From the NCBI GenBank assembly GCA_016718655.1, contig JADKCV010000002.1, positions 124,001-188,000 on the forward strand: DNA of 64,000 bases. Direction: 5' to 3'. This DNA is from Flavobacteriales bacterium (GTDB lineage: Bacteria > Bacteroidota > Bacteroidia > Flavobacteriales_F > PHOS-HE28). Below are positions 1 through 8,753 of this stretch, one piece after another (position 1 is the stretch's first letter; every line of letters begins with the position of its first letter). The notes beneath the pieces were generated by a model. It was not told the DNA's origin and searched no databases. It was given only the letters and a program-made list of their open reading frames with translations. The position numbers were made by a program, and so were the translations under genes.

Positions 1-1272
1 ACCACCGGAAATGTGATCATCAACGCGGAGCACGAGGTGATGGTGAACGGCGAACCGTCCGGTTTGACCAACACCATGTCCCAGAACACGATCATCCCCA
101 AACCGGGGTCGAACACCATCTACTACGTGTTCACTCCGGATGTGCAGGGCGGTCTGGTCCTCAATACGCTCTATCCCGATGCCTACGGGTTGAACATGGC
201 CATCGTGGACATGTCGCTCGACTTCGGTCGGGGTGCCGTGGTGGACAAGTTCATCCCCGTGAGGCCACCCCCCAATTGCGAACTCCTGACCGCAGTACGT
301 CATAGCAACGGTGTGGACTTCTGGTTGATCGGACACGTGTATGGGACGAATGAATTCTTCGTGTATGCCATCACCGAGGATGGGCTGTCCGAGGAACCGT
401 TGCTACAGGCCATCGGCCCAGTGATCGACACACCACAACCCGGTACCCCCGACGGGTCCAACTTCGACGCCATCGGCCACCTCAAAGCCTCCCCTCAAGG
501 TGACCGACTGGCCTTCACCACCTTTTACAACGGCACCACCGCACTGTTCGACTTCGACCCCAACACAGGGATCATCAGCAACCCCATCCCCTTGCTGATC
601 GGCAAGGGGGGCTATGGCGTTTGCTTCTCGCCCGGTGGGAGCAAGCTATACATCACCGCGAGGGATAGCGCGCAATACGGCATCTTCTTCGATGCTGACC
701 TGCTGCAATTCGACTTGAACGCAGGTGACCCTGGGGCCATACAGGCTTCGCGATTTCCGGTCTTCTCACCGAACGTGGGTGGGTTCGCCACCATGCGCTT
801 GGGTCCCGACCAACGCATCTATGTGGCGCGCGCCAGCCAGGACCTCAGCCCATTGGGCGATGAATACTTGGGAATGATCATCCGGCCTGAACTGGCTGGC
901 GCGGCGTGCAGCTATGTACACAATGGCGTGTTCTTGAACGGCCAACAGGGAAGTTGGAGCCTGAACAGCCTCTACGAGACCGGCGGAACGTGCGGAAATG
1001 ACCTCCCGACCGGTATCCAAACGCCACCCTCGCCCACCAAGCTCACCTTGATACCTGGAGCGGGATGTTTGGAGGTCATGTGGCCTGATGGTGCGGATCC
1101 GGATCGCTTGGACCTGCTCACCTCCGATGGTCGCATCGTAGCCTCGTTGGATGTGCGACCCTCCACAGGTCGCGTCAGTGTTCCTACCGCCGGCTGGGCC
1201 GCAGGCTGCTATGTTTTGCAGGTGAGCGGTCCTCAGCTCGTTCAAAGTGAACGCTTCGTGATCCCGGAGTGA
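1..1272 (+). CDS. 3' part of a T9SS-secreted beta-propeller-like protein (partial)
   Basis: The reading frame is open to the first base, so the gene begins before the window; the GTG at 13 is only the first possible start inside it. The visible 420 or so residues contain repeated propeller-like strands of the kind seen in Bacteroidota WD40/gliding-associated proteins (for example LAFTTFYNGTTALFDFDPN and GGYGVCFSPGGSKLYIT). The last 80 residues resemble a type IX secretion sorting domain: beta-rich, with the ending GCYVLQVSGPQLVQSERFVI. It is probably exported to the cell surface or medium. Its specific role cannot be told from this fragment. Confidence 0.7.
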   Translation, partial: TTGNVIINAEHEVMVNGEPSGLTNTMSQNTIIPKPGSNTIYYVFTPDVQGGLVLNTLYPDAYGLNMAIVDMSLDFGRGAVVDKFIPVRPPPNCELLTAVRHSNGVDFWLIGHVYGTNEFFVYAITEDGLSEEPLLQAIGPVIDTPQPGTPDGSNFDAIGHLKASPQGDRLAFTTFYNGTTALFDFDPNTGIISNPIPLLIGKGGYGVCFSPGGSKLYITARDSAQYGIFFDADLLQFDLNAGDPGAIQASRFPVFSPNVGGFATMRLGPDQRIYVARASQDLSPLGDEYLGMIIRPELAGAACSYVHNGVFLNGQQGSWSLNSLYETGGTCGNDLPTGIQTPPSPTKLTLIPGAGCLEVMWPDGADPDRLDLLTSDGRIVASLDVRPSTGRVSVPTAGWAAGCYVLQVSGPQLVQSERFVIPE

Positions 1273-1408
1273 CCCGGTTGCGGGTTGTTGGTCGGTCACA
1301 TCCATCGCTTGCCGACAACCGTGATCCTTCGAAGCGCGCTTCCGGGCGATGATGGCCCGAGGGGTCCCACTGTTGATATCAGTGGAAGCGAGGCCTTTCC
1401 TGCACGGT

Positions 1409-1416
1409 TACCTTTG
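1409..1416 (+). promoter_or_regulatory. -7 promoter element TACCTTTG for uvrD
   Basis: Exact match to the Bacteroidota housekeeping -7 consensus TAnnTTTG, ending 10 nt before the ATG at 1427. The -33 TTG is not obvious at the usual spacing. The expected leader is only a few bases. Confidence 0.55.
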
Positions 1417-1426
1417 CACCCTTTCC

Positions 1427-3820
1427 ATGGACTACCTGAAAGGCCTGAACCCTGCGCAGCGCGCGGCCTCCGAACATACCGAGGGGCCCATCATGGTCAT
1501 CGCGGGTGCGGGCAGCGGCAAGACCAAGGTGCTCACCGTCCGCATCGCGCATCTGATGGCCGCCAAGGGAGTGGACCCCTATCGTATCCTCGCCCTCACC
1601 TTCACCAACAAGGCGGCCAAGGAGATGAAGGAGCGTATCGCTGGCATTGTTGGGCGCAGTGAGGCAGCCGGCCTGTGGATGGGTACCTTCCACAGCATAT
1701 TCAGCCGCATCCTACGTGCCGAAGCGGACAAACTGGGCTACCCCAAGGACTTCACCATCTACGATACCGACGATAGCCGCAGTGTGATCAAGGGTATCGT
1801 GAAGGAGTGGCAACTGGATGACAAGTTGTACAAGCCCAACCAGGTGCACGGGCGCATCAGTATCGCCAAGAACAACCTCATCGGACCCTTGGAATACCTG
1901 GCCAATACCGAGCTGATGGCGGGCGACGCCAGCGTGGGGCGTGAGCGCATGGGCGAACTCTACAAGGCCTACGCGGAGAAATGCTTCCGCGCGGGTGCCA
2001 TGGACTTCGACGACCTGCTCTTCAACACCGCCCTGCTCTTCCGCGACCACCCGGAGGCGATGCTGAAGTACCAACAGCGCTTCCAGTACTTGCTGGTGGA
2101 CGAGTACCAGGACACCAACCTGGTGCAGTACAACATCGTGAAGACCCTGGCCGCCCGGCATGAGAACATCACCGTGGTGGGTGATGACAGCCAGAGCATC
2201 TACGCGTTCCGCGGAGCGAACATCCAGAACATCCTCAACTTCCGCAGCGACTACCCGGACCACAAGCTCTTCAAGCTGGAGCAGAACTACCGGAGCACCA
2301 AGGTGATCGTGGGTGCCGCCAATTCACTCATCGACAAGAACAAGGACCAGATCAAGAAGACCATCTGGACCGACAATGCCGAAGGCGAACGCATCCGCGT
2401 GCACCGCGCACTCAGCGACAACGAGGAAGGCGGCTATGTGGCGCACAGCATATTCGAGACCAAGATGCGGGAACAGGTGCCGAACAAGGGCTTCGCCATC
2501 CTCTACCGCACCAATGCCCAGAGCCGGAGCATGGAGGAAGCCTTGCGCAAACTGAACGTGCCGTACCGTATCTACGGGGGCATGAGCTTCTACCAGCGCA
2601 AGGAGATCAAGGACCTGATCAGCTACTTCCGCTTGGTCTGCAACCCGCGCGATGAGGAAGCGCTGAAGCGCGTGATCAACTTCCCTACCCGCGGCATCGG
2701 GCAGACCACGGTGGACAAGCTGTTGGTGACCAGCGCTGCGCAGCGCACCTCCATCTGGGACCTGCTGACCGAACATGCGGACCTGGTGGACGTACATGGT
2801 GGAACGCGGAAGGCCTTGGCCGACTTCGTGCTGATGATACAGGGATTCCAGACCATGCTGCCCAACCAGAGCGCGGCGGTATTGGGTGAGGAGATCGCGC
2901 GCCGCACCGGTATCCTCAAGGACCTCTTTTCCGACAAGACACCCGAGGGTGTGAGCCGGTATGAGAACATCCAGGAACTACTGGCCGGCATGAAGGAATT
3001 CAGCGAACGCGATGCCGAAGGAAGTGATGTTCCGAAGACCCTGAGCGACTTCCTCATCGATGTGGCCTTGCTGACGGATGCGGACAACGACGACCCGAAC
3101 GACAACGACCGGGTGAGTCTGATGACCATCCACAGCGCGAAGGGATTGGAGTTCCCCCACGTACACATCGTGGGCTTGGAGGAGGATCTTTTCCCCAACC
3201 TCATGGCGGTGCAGAGCCGGGCCGACCTGGAGGAGGAGCGTCGCCTGTTCTATGTGGCACTTACCCGCGCCGAGAAGCGCTGCACGCTGAGCTATGCCAT
3301 GAGCCGGTACAAGTGGGGCAACCTCACGGCCAGCGAGCCCAGCCGCTTCATCGACGAGATCGACCCGCAGTACTTGGAGATGCCTTCCACCAACCGGTTC
3401 GGCGACGCAAGGAGCACCAGCACTGCACCCAGCGGACCACTCCCCCCTTGGGCCAGACCGCAACGCACGGTGGACCGACCGGCCGACGAACGCAGCAACA
3501 GCAAGCCGGTATATGGCCGGGAGAAGCGAGCGCCGCAGCCCGGCGAAGGACAACGTGCGCCTTCGCAGGTACCTGTTCAACCGCAACGCAACCTGAAGCG
3601 CATCACCAGCACGGGCACACCGGCACAAGCCACGACGACACTGGGTGGCGTGGTTCCCGATCTGGCCGAGGGCATGACCGTGGAACACGAACGCTTCGGC
3701 AAGGGCAAGGTGCTCAAGATCGAAGGACAGGCACCGGACCTCAAGGCCACCGTGTTCTTCCCCAGCGCGGGTCAGAAGCAACTGCTGCTGCGGTTCGCGA
3801 AGTTGACCGTGGTGGGATGA
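1427..3820 (+). CDS. uvrD: ATP-dependent DNA helicase UvrD/PcrA (SF1A)
   Basis: A 797-residue 3'-5' superfamily 1 helicase for nucleotide excision and mismatch repair and for removing stalled RNA polymerase. Visible motifs are Walker A (AGAGSGKT, residues 26-33), the Q-motif region LNPAQRAA, motif II DEYQDTN, the GDDSQSIYAFRGA segment, motif V SLMTIHSAKGLEFPHV and motif VI YVALTRAEKR. After a Pro/Gln-rich linker, the last 60 residues (GMTVEHERFGKGKVLKIEG) match the Tudor-like C-terminal domain that contacts RNA polymerase in PcrA. The start at 1427 is preferred over the longer frame from 1349 because the family begins with MDYLKGLNPAQ and a -7 element lies between the two. The stop is 4 nt from that of the convergent next gene. 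Confidence 0.95.
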   Translation: MDYLKGLNPAQRAASEHTEGPIMVIAGAGSGKTKVLTVRIAHLMAAKGVDPYRILALTFTNKAAKEMKERIAGIVGRSEAAGLWMGTFHSIFSRILRAEADKLGYPKDFTIYDTDDSRSVIKGIVKEWQLDDKLYKPNQVHGRISIAKNNLIGPLEYLANTELMAGDASVGRERMGELYKAYAEKCFRAGAMDFDDLLFNTALLFRDHPEAMLKYQQRFQYLLVDEYQDTNLVQYNIVKTLAARHENITVVGDDSQSIYAFRGANIQNILNFRSDYPDHKLFKLEQNYRSTKVIVGAANSLIDKNKDQIKKTIWTDNAEGERIRVHRALSDNEEGGYVAHSIFETKMREQVPNKGFAILYRTNAQSRSMEEALRKLNVPYRIYGGMSFYQRKEIKDLISYFRLVCNPRDEEALKRVINFPTRGIGQTTVDKLLVTSAAQRTSIWDLLTEHADLVDVHGGTRKALADFVLMIQGFQTMLPNQSAAVLGEEIARRTGILKDLFSDKTPEGVSRYENIQELLAGMKEFSERDAEGSDVPKTLSDFLIDVALLTDADNDDPNDNDRVSLMTIHSAKGLEFPHVHIVGLEEDLFPNLMAVQSRADLEEERRLFYVALTRAEKRCTLSYAMSRYKWGNLTASEPSRFIDEIDPQYLEMPSTNRFGDARSTSTAPSGPLPPWARPQRTVDRPADERSNSKPVYGREKRAPQPGEGQRAPSQVPVQPQRNLKRITSTGTPAQATTTLGGVVPDLAEGMTVEHERFGKGKVLKIEGQAPDLKATVFFPSAGQKQLLLRFAKLTVVG

Positions 3821-3824
3821 GGGT

Positions 3825-5426
3825 TCAGGGTACTTTTCGGACCTTGATCTCAACACGCTCCGGTCGACCGCGGGCCACCGTCCAAGGCAGATCAGGGAAA
3901 CGTACCGAATAGAACCGCAGCCAATGGCGGGTCGCTAATCGGTCCCAGGGTCCGATCGGCTGAACGAGCACGGTGTCCGTCATGAACTCGGGGCCTGTCA
4001 TCGGATCCGGAACACTGAAATCCCAGGGTACTGCCACCAGGTCCTTTGCTGTGAAACCCCTGTGCTCCGAAGCCGCATCCTTGAAGCCGGCGGCTTCCGC
4101 ATACCAACCCCACCCCATGCTGCCCGTATACCAGCGGGTATGTTCCGGATACATCAATGCGATCTCCCCAGGCGTTCTGCGATAGAACTCAGCGAGGCGC
4201 ACGTCCGAAATACCGAGACCGACCACCAATAGGGCAGTGGATGCGATCAGCACCACATCGATCGGCTTTGTAACATGACACAACGCATTACCGCCAAGAA
4301 GCAGGAGTACGGGTAAGGTCAAGAGCACATGACGTGTGGCCATCCATGGAGCGTAGGTGATGATGAGTAGAACCGGCGGAACAAGCATGAGGAGCAACAG
4401 TGCTTTCACTCGTGGAGCCATGGGACCCTTCCTCAACGCTTGCAACACGCCCAGTATTCCGACCAGACCATTACCAATGAACAGAAAACGAAGCACCGGT
4501 TCAATGGGCTCGAGCATACCCGAGTAAGCCAAGAACACGGCGATCATCGCCACCAAGTAGAGCACCAAAGCCACGGATACACCCAACAAGCGCAGGCGTG
4601 ACCCGGGTAAGAGCGTGAATATGGACCACGGCGCTATCGCACCGGTGACAAGCACCCAGGTCAGTGATCGCACAGGAACATCATCGATCGGCAAACCCGC
4701 TCCTGAACGTGCGACCAAGTGCATCGAACCGAACTCCCATACGTTCCAAGCCGACCAGCAGCCCAGGATCAGCACGAGGATGATGCACCCCCACCAAGCA
4801 CGACCACGGACCTGCCAGGCTGCAAATACCAGAGCGGGCAAGTATGCCAAGGCCGTGTACTTCATCAAACAGGCAGCACCCAATAGAAGTCCTGCGAACA
4901 CCACGGGGCGTTCACGTCGTTCCCTGATCGCACACATGACCGCATGAAGAAAGGTGACCTCAAGTGCCAATAGCGGCACATCCAGCATCACATTCTGGTT
5001 GACGATGAAGGCCGGACCGGCCGCCAACAAACCGGTGAGCAACCATGCTCCACGGGGCACCACCATCAATGCGAGGCGATGGAACATGACAATGGCCAGC
5101 ACAGTGAACAACGCTTCATAGGCATGCATGGCGATCTCGCCCCATCCGAACACCCATGCCCAGGCAGCCATGCCATAGAAAAAGAGCGGCGGTTGATTGC
5201 CCTCATGGAAATACTGGACGCTGCCACTCCAATTGATGGACCCGCTCATCGGGTGAAAAGGATGCGTGGCGATCCATTGTGCGACCTTCATATGGAACGG
5301 GTCGTCGACATGAAAGGCCTTGGTGATATTGATGGCCGTGGCCAATACCACGAGGGCGATCAACCATACCCACGTACGTACGGAAAGGTTGCGCTCACTT
5401 GGTCCGCCGATGGTCACCGTATCCAA
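3825..5426 (-). CDS. GT39/ArnT-type membrane glycosyltransferase
   Basis: A 533-residue integral membrane protein with about ten hydrophobic segments. The N-terminal membrane segment is followed by an acidic pair in the first external loop (FHVDDPFHMKVAQW), the place where PMT/ArnT-type enzymes carry a catalytic acid. These enzymes transfer a sugar from a polyprenyl phosphate donor to an acceptor on the outer face of the inner membrane; the acceptor here is unknown. The chosen start is a TTG at 5426; a GTG three codons on is an alternative. It is divergent from a second protein of the same type at 5582, and converges on uvrD with a 4-nt gap. Confidence 0.75.
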   Translation of the reverse strand: MDTVTIGGPSERNLSVRTWVWLIALVVLATAINITKAFHVDDPFHMKVAQWIATHPFHPMSGSINWSGSVQYFHEGNQPPLFFYGMAAWAWVFGWGEIAMHAYEALFTVLAIVMFHRLALMVVPRGAWLLTGLLAAGPAFIVNQNVMLDVPLLALEVTFLHAVMCAIRERRERPVVFAGLLLGAACLMKYTALAYLPALVFAAWQVRGRAWWGCIILVLILGCWSAWNVWEFGSMHLVARSGAGLPIDDVPVRSLTWVLVTGAIAPWSIFTLLPGSRLRLLGVSVALVLYLVAMIAVFLAYSGMLEPIEPVLRFLFIGNGLVGILGVLQALRKGPMAPRVKALLLLMLVPPVLLIITYAPWMATRHVLLTLPVLLLLGGNALCHVTKPIDVVLIASTALLVVGLGISDVRLAEFYRRTPGEIALMYPEHTRWYTGSMGWGWYAEAAGFKDAASEHRGFTAKDLVAVPWDFSVPDPMTGPEFMTDTVLVQPIGPWDRLATRHWLRFYSVRFPDLPWTVARGRPERVEIKVRKVP

Positions 5427-5581
5427 TGTTCGGGTTCGAACTTAAGACGAACCTCAACGAACACGATCAGTTCCGCGACCCAAGACCCGGTCAGGACCAT
5501 TTTGACAAGAGGTCGCTCGGTAGTGGTCGTTCGATACGACCGCTCCGATGAAAGATCCTGAAGGAGTCATCTTTGTGGTTG
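5427..5581. promoter_or_regulatory. divergent intergenic region with two inverted repeats
   Basis: This 155-nt gap separates two divergent glycosyltransferase genes. GGTTCG (5433-5438) pairs with CGAACC (5448-5453). GGTCGT (5525-5530) pairs with ACGACC (5536-5541) around the loop TCGAT. Such sites could bind a regulator or fold in RNA. No clean TAnnTTTG element was found for either gene. Confidence 0.3.
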
Positions 5582-7156
5582 ATGAACTCCGTCGATCCAA
5601 GCATATCCAATACCCTGTGGATGATCATCATCTCGGGTCTATTGCTAGCCGGTATCCGCGCCGAATACAGGACGAAGCATCGACTCGCGTTAGGACTACT
5701 GACCTGTGCTGCATTGATGATGCGGCTCCTGGCCACCACGATGGACCCCTTCCTGAACTACTGGGATGAGGTGTTCCATGCCACGGTCGCGCGCAACCTG
5801 ATCGACCATCCGTTCACTCCGATGCTCTACACCGAACCGGCCATGCCCGTGACCGAGAACTGGAGCCGTATGCACATCTGGTTGCACAAGCCCCCCTTCT
5901 TCCTCTGGCAGATCGCCCTGTCCCTTTGGACATTCGGTCCAGAACCTTGGGCCGTACGCATACCGAGCGCGTTGTGGACCACGGCGTTGGTACCAGTGAC
6001 CTACCGCCTTGCACGTCTACTCACACACGAGCTGCCTTCCGCCACCTCCCGAGCCGTAGCCTTCGGTGCGGCACTGTTCACGGCATTCAATTCCTACCTT
6101 CAAGAACTCGTGGCCGGTGCGATCAGCACCGACCATAACGACGCCATCTTCTTCTCCCTGGTGGCGGTGAGCTGGTGGGCGTACTGGGAGCATCGTTCCA
6201 AGCACTCGTTCCATTGGGCATTGCTCGCAGGTCTTGCGAGTGCTGCGGCCGTCCTTTGCAAGTGGTACTTCGGTCTCATCGTATTCCTCCCCTGGACCTT
6301 GGAGGTCGTGATGGACCGATCGCGGAGCGCGATCAAGGCCTATCTCGGTGCGGTGGCCATGGTTCTGATCCTCGCTGGTTCATGGCTGCTTTACATCCAT
6401 CTCCGATTCCCAGCGGAAACGGCCTATGAACGATGGTTCAAGGCCATGCACTTCCAAGTGGCTGTGGATGGTCATGAGGGTGGCCCGACGTATCATCTGA
6501 CCGTGATCGGCACCTACCTGGCCCCACTCACTTGGTGGGTCGTCGCTATCGCTTTGTTGGTCATACTCGCCTTGGTTCGTGCACCGTCGGTCAGGCGCTT
6601 CCTGGTACTGACCATTGTCCCGACGCATGTGTTCTTCGCCTTGGCCGCAACGAAAATGGTCAGCTACACGCTCTTCCTCTTGCCCCTTTACCTCATCGCT
6701 ATCGCTGCAGGGATCACGTGGAGCCTCGCACGCGTTCGCCTCGCACGACCGATCTTGATCCTCCCAATGGTCGCCTGCACCGGCCTCGCCGTGCTCCTTT
6801 GGCAGCCTTGGACCACTTCGGCGCGCCATCCCCGGGTCGGCACGGTCGGCATTGACGCTCACCGTGCACAACAGTTCGCCGTTCTGGAACAAGAGCCACG
6901 CTTGGCGAACCTGATGCCGGTCGGAACCCCCACGGTCCTGTTCAACGTACCATTCGTATACGACGTACAGTTCATGTTTCGCAACGGGATCCAATGCATG
7001 CGAGGTATCCCCGATGGTGCGGTCATCGAAAGGCTGCGTGCCAAAGGATATCGCGTCTTCGTTCTTCAGGATGGCGTTGACCTTACCAATATCCCGGCAG
7101 GTGTGGAACTGATCACAGACAGCATGTTCAGTTATCCGCGTATCGCGCGTCTCTAA
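5582..7156 (+). CDS. GT39/ArnT-type membrane glycosyltransferase
   Basis: About 524 residues with many membrane segments. The first external loop holds WDEVFHATVARN, a good match to the Asp-Glu motif of ArnT/PMT-type glycosyltransferases, followed by WLHKPPFFLWQIALSLWTFG, also typical of the family. The role is transfer of a lipid-linked sugar to a lipid, protein or polysaccharide acceptor at the periplasmic face; neither substrate can be predicted. The ATG at 5582 is chosen over a TTG at 5573. It is divergent from a similar but not obviously duplicated protein at 3825-5426. The C-terminal third is soluble-looking and probably periplasmic. Confidence 0.8.
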   Translation: MNSVDPSISNTLWMIIISGLLLAGIRAEYRTKHRLALGLLTCAALMMRLLATTMDPFLNYWDEVFHATVARNLIDHPFTPMLYTEPAMPVTENWSRMHIWLHKPPFFLWQIALSLWTFGPEPWAVRIPSALWTTALVPVTYRLARLLTHELPSATSRAVAFGAALFTAFNSYLQELVAGAISTDHNDAIFFSLVAVSWWAYWEHRSKHSFHWALLAGLASAAAVLCKWYFGLIVFLPWTLEVVMDRSRSAIKAYLGAVAMVLILAGSWLLYIHLRFPAETAYERWFKAMHFQVAVDGHEGGPTYHLTVIGTYLAPLTWWVVAIALLVILALVRAPSVRRFLVLTIVPTHVFFALAATKMVSYTLFLLPLYLIAIAAGITWSLARVRLARPILILPMVACTGLAVLLWQPWTTSARHPRVGTVGIDAHRAQQFAVLEQEPRLANLMPVGTPTVLFNVPFVYDVQFMFRNGIQCMRGIPDGAVIERLRAKGYRVFVLQDGVDLTNIPAGVELITDSMFSYPRIARL

Positions 7157-7294
7157 GTGCGCCCCATGACGGAACCAGTGGGACGAGGATGCCTGCCTTG
7201 GAGCGATCCAAGTCCCTTCCGATGAACAGCTGGATGGCTCCTGCGACATACCGAGGACGGAACCCTTCCCGAATGGACCGCGTACAAACCCCTT

Positions 7295-7852
7295 GTGCGC
7301 AACCGACTTCCCCTGTTGCTGCTGGTGTCCGTTCTATGCTGGTGTCCGGAGGTCCGGTCCCAATCACGGCATGTCTTCGGCTTCAGCTTGAACCCCACTG
7401 CACAAGGCGGGCTCTACGCTCTGTTCATCTATACCGTCGTTGATGGTCAGGTGGTGGGTAGCACCCCCATGCGGCTGCATCCCTTCATCCTACAAGCGTC
7501 GGGGTTGGAGGAGAGCAGGGCCAATCTGGAAGCACTGGACCTGTTCGCGGAATTCGAGATCAAGGATTGTGGCCCCATGGCAAGTACCCAAGGCCTGATG
7601 GCCAACTTCGACTGTTCGCCCTTGTTGGACCTGTGGAAGTTGCGCTATCAGGATGGCATGGGTATCCAGCCGGGCCTGGGGTGGGCCGCAGAACTTTATT
7701 GTTTCTCGGAGCGCCAACAGATCATCCTTCAACACTACCGCGAAGCCCATTACACGCATTGGCATGGGCCCTACTTCGGAACCGATGCCTTCCGCCTGCT
7801 GCGCGATATGCAGGACCCGGCCTGGGTGGACAGCTACAGACACGGTGGCTGA
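7295..7852 (+). CDS. secreted hypothetical protein
   Basis: A 185-residue protein with a clear signal peptide (RNRLPLLLLVSVLCWCPEVRSQ, cleavage likely after RSQ). I do not recognise the mature part, which contains several His, Trp and Tyr residues near its end (REAHYTHWHGPYFGT) and two Cys in the middle. The start is a GTG at 7295; an upstream start in the same frame is not excluded. The following DUF4290 gene begins about 105 nt after its stop and has its own candidate promoter, so this protein is not necessarily in that operon. Confidence 0.6.
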   Translation: MRNRLPLLLLVSVLCWCPEVRSQSRHVFGFSLNPTAQGGLYALFIYTVVDGQVVGSTPMRLHPFILQASGLEESRANLEALDLFAEFEIKDCGPMASTQGLMANFDCSPLLDLWKLRYQDGMGIQPGLGWAAELYCFSERQQIILQHYREAHYTHWHGPYFGTDAFRLLRDMQDPAWVDSYRHGG

Positions 7853-7874
7853 TGGGTGCTTCGTGCTTTCGTCC

Positions 7875-7882
7875 TACATTCG
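7875..7882 (+). promoter_or_regulatory. -7-like element TACATTCG for DUF4290-murA
   Basis: Matches the TAnnTTYG form seen repeatedly in this window. It lies just after the stop of the secreted-protein gene and about 77 nt before the DUF4290 ATG. Confidence 0.4.
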
Positions 7883-7958
7883 CACCGGACGATGCCTGTT
7901 CACCCGGCTTGGAACGGTCCTTTGGATCGCCACCCGCGTCCCCCAGCCCTTCGATGCA

Positions 7959-8633
7959 ATGAGCCTTCCCGGTCTCGAGTACAATACGCAGCGCAGCCAA
8001 CTGCCCATTCCTGAATACGGTCGGAACGTGCAGCGCATGGTGGACCATTGTATGGAGATGGAGGACCGTGAACAGCGCACGCGTGCCGCCAAGGCCATCA
8101 TCCAGGTCATCGGTAGGCTGAACCCGCAATTGCGCAACAGCGATAATTTCGAGCGCACCCTGTGGGACCACCTCTGGATCATGAGCAACATGAAGCTGGA
8201 TGTGGATGCGCCCTACCCCATGCCCACCGCAGCCGAGCTGGAGAGCAAGCCCGAACGGGTACCCTACCCGCAGACCACGATCAAGTATGGCCACTATGGC
8301 AAGATGGTACAGCGCATGATCGACCAATGCGCCACGATGGCTGATGGCGAACAGAGGGAGGCCTATACCGCGGTCATTGCCAACCACATGAAGAAGCAGT
8401 TCCTCACTTGGAACCGCGACACGGTGCCCGACCCGGTGATCCTGAAGGACCTGGCGGACCTGAGCAAGGGTAAGCTCCGGATGAAGCCGGACGCCCAGTT
8501 GGCCTCCACGGCCGATCTCCTGCGGGCCCAACAGAACGGCCCACGCAACGAAGTGGACCTACGCCGCCGTCCCAACAATGGGGGTGGTGGTGGCGGCAAG
8601 AAGCGCAATCGTAACCGCAAGAAGCGTTACTGA
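7959..8633 (+). CDS. DUF4290 family protein
   Basis: A 224-residue soluble protein matching the Bacteroidota-specific DUF4290 family. Diagnostic segments are LEYNTQRSQLPIPEYGRNVQRMVDHC near the N-terminus and KYGHYGKMVQRMIDQC about 100 residues later, which look like an internal repeat. The C-terminus is a basic, Gly-rich tail (GGGGGGKKRNRNRKKRY) that suggests contact with nucleic acid or another acidic partner, although no function is known. The ATG at 7959 is chosen because the family starts here; the frame is open far upstream. The gene lies immediately before murA, an arrangement I recall from other Bacteroidota. Confidence 0.8.
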   Translation: MSLPGLEYNTQRSQLPIPEYGRNVQRMVDHCMEMEDREQRTRAAKAIIQVIGRLNPQLRNSDNFERTLWDHLWIMSNMKLDVDAPYPMPTAAELESKPERVPYPQTTIKYGHYGKMVQRMIDQCATMADGEQREAYTAVIANHMKKQFLTWNRDTVPDPVILKDLADLSKGKLRMKPDAQLASTADLLRAQQNGPRNEVDLRRRPNNGGGGGGKKRNRNRKKRY

Positions 8634-8753
8634 CCGGCGCCGCGCCCGTTCACAGGCGACCGTGCATAGTCCGCTGCGCGACACGCGTTCATACTCCCCC
8701 GCACTTCGTTGCTTTGGAAGGTCCGACCAAGCGTTCCGGACCAACGAACAAGC

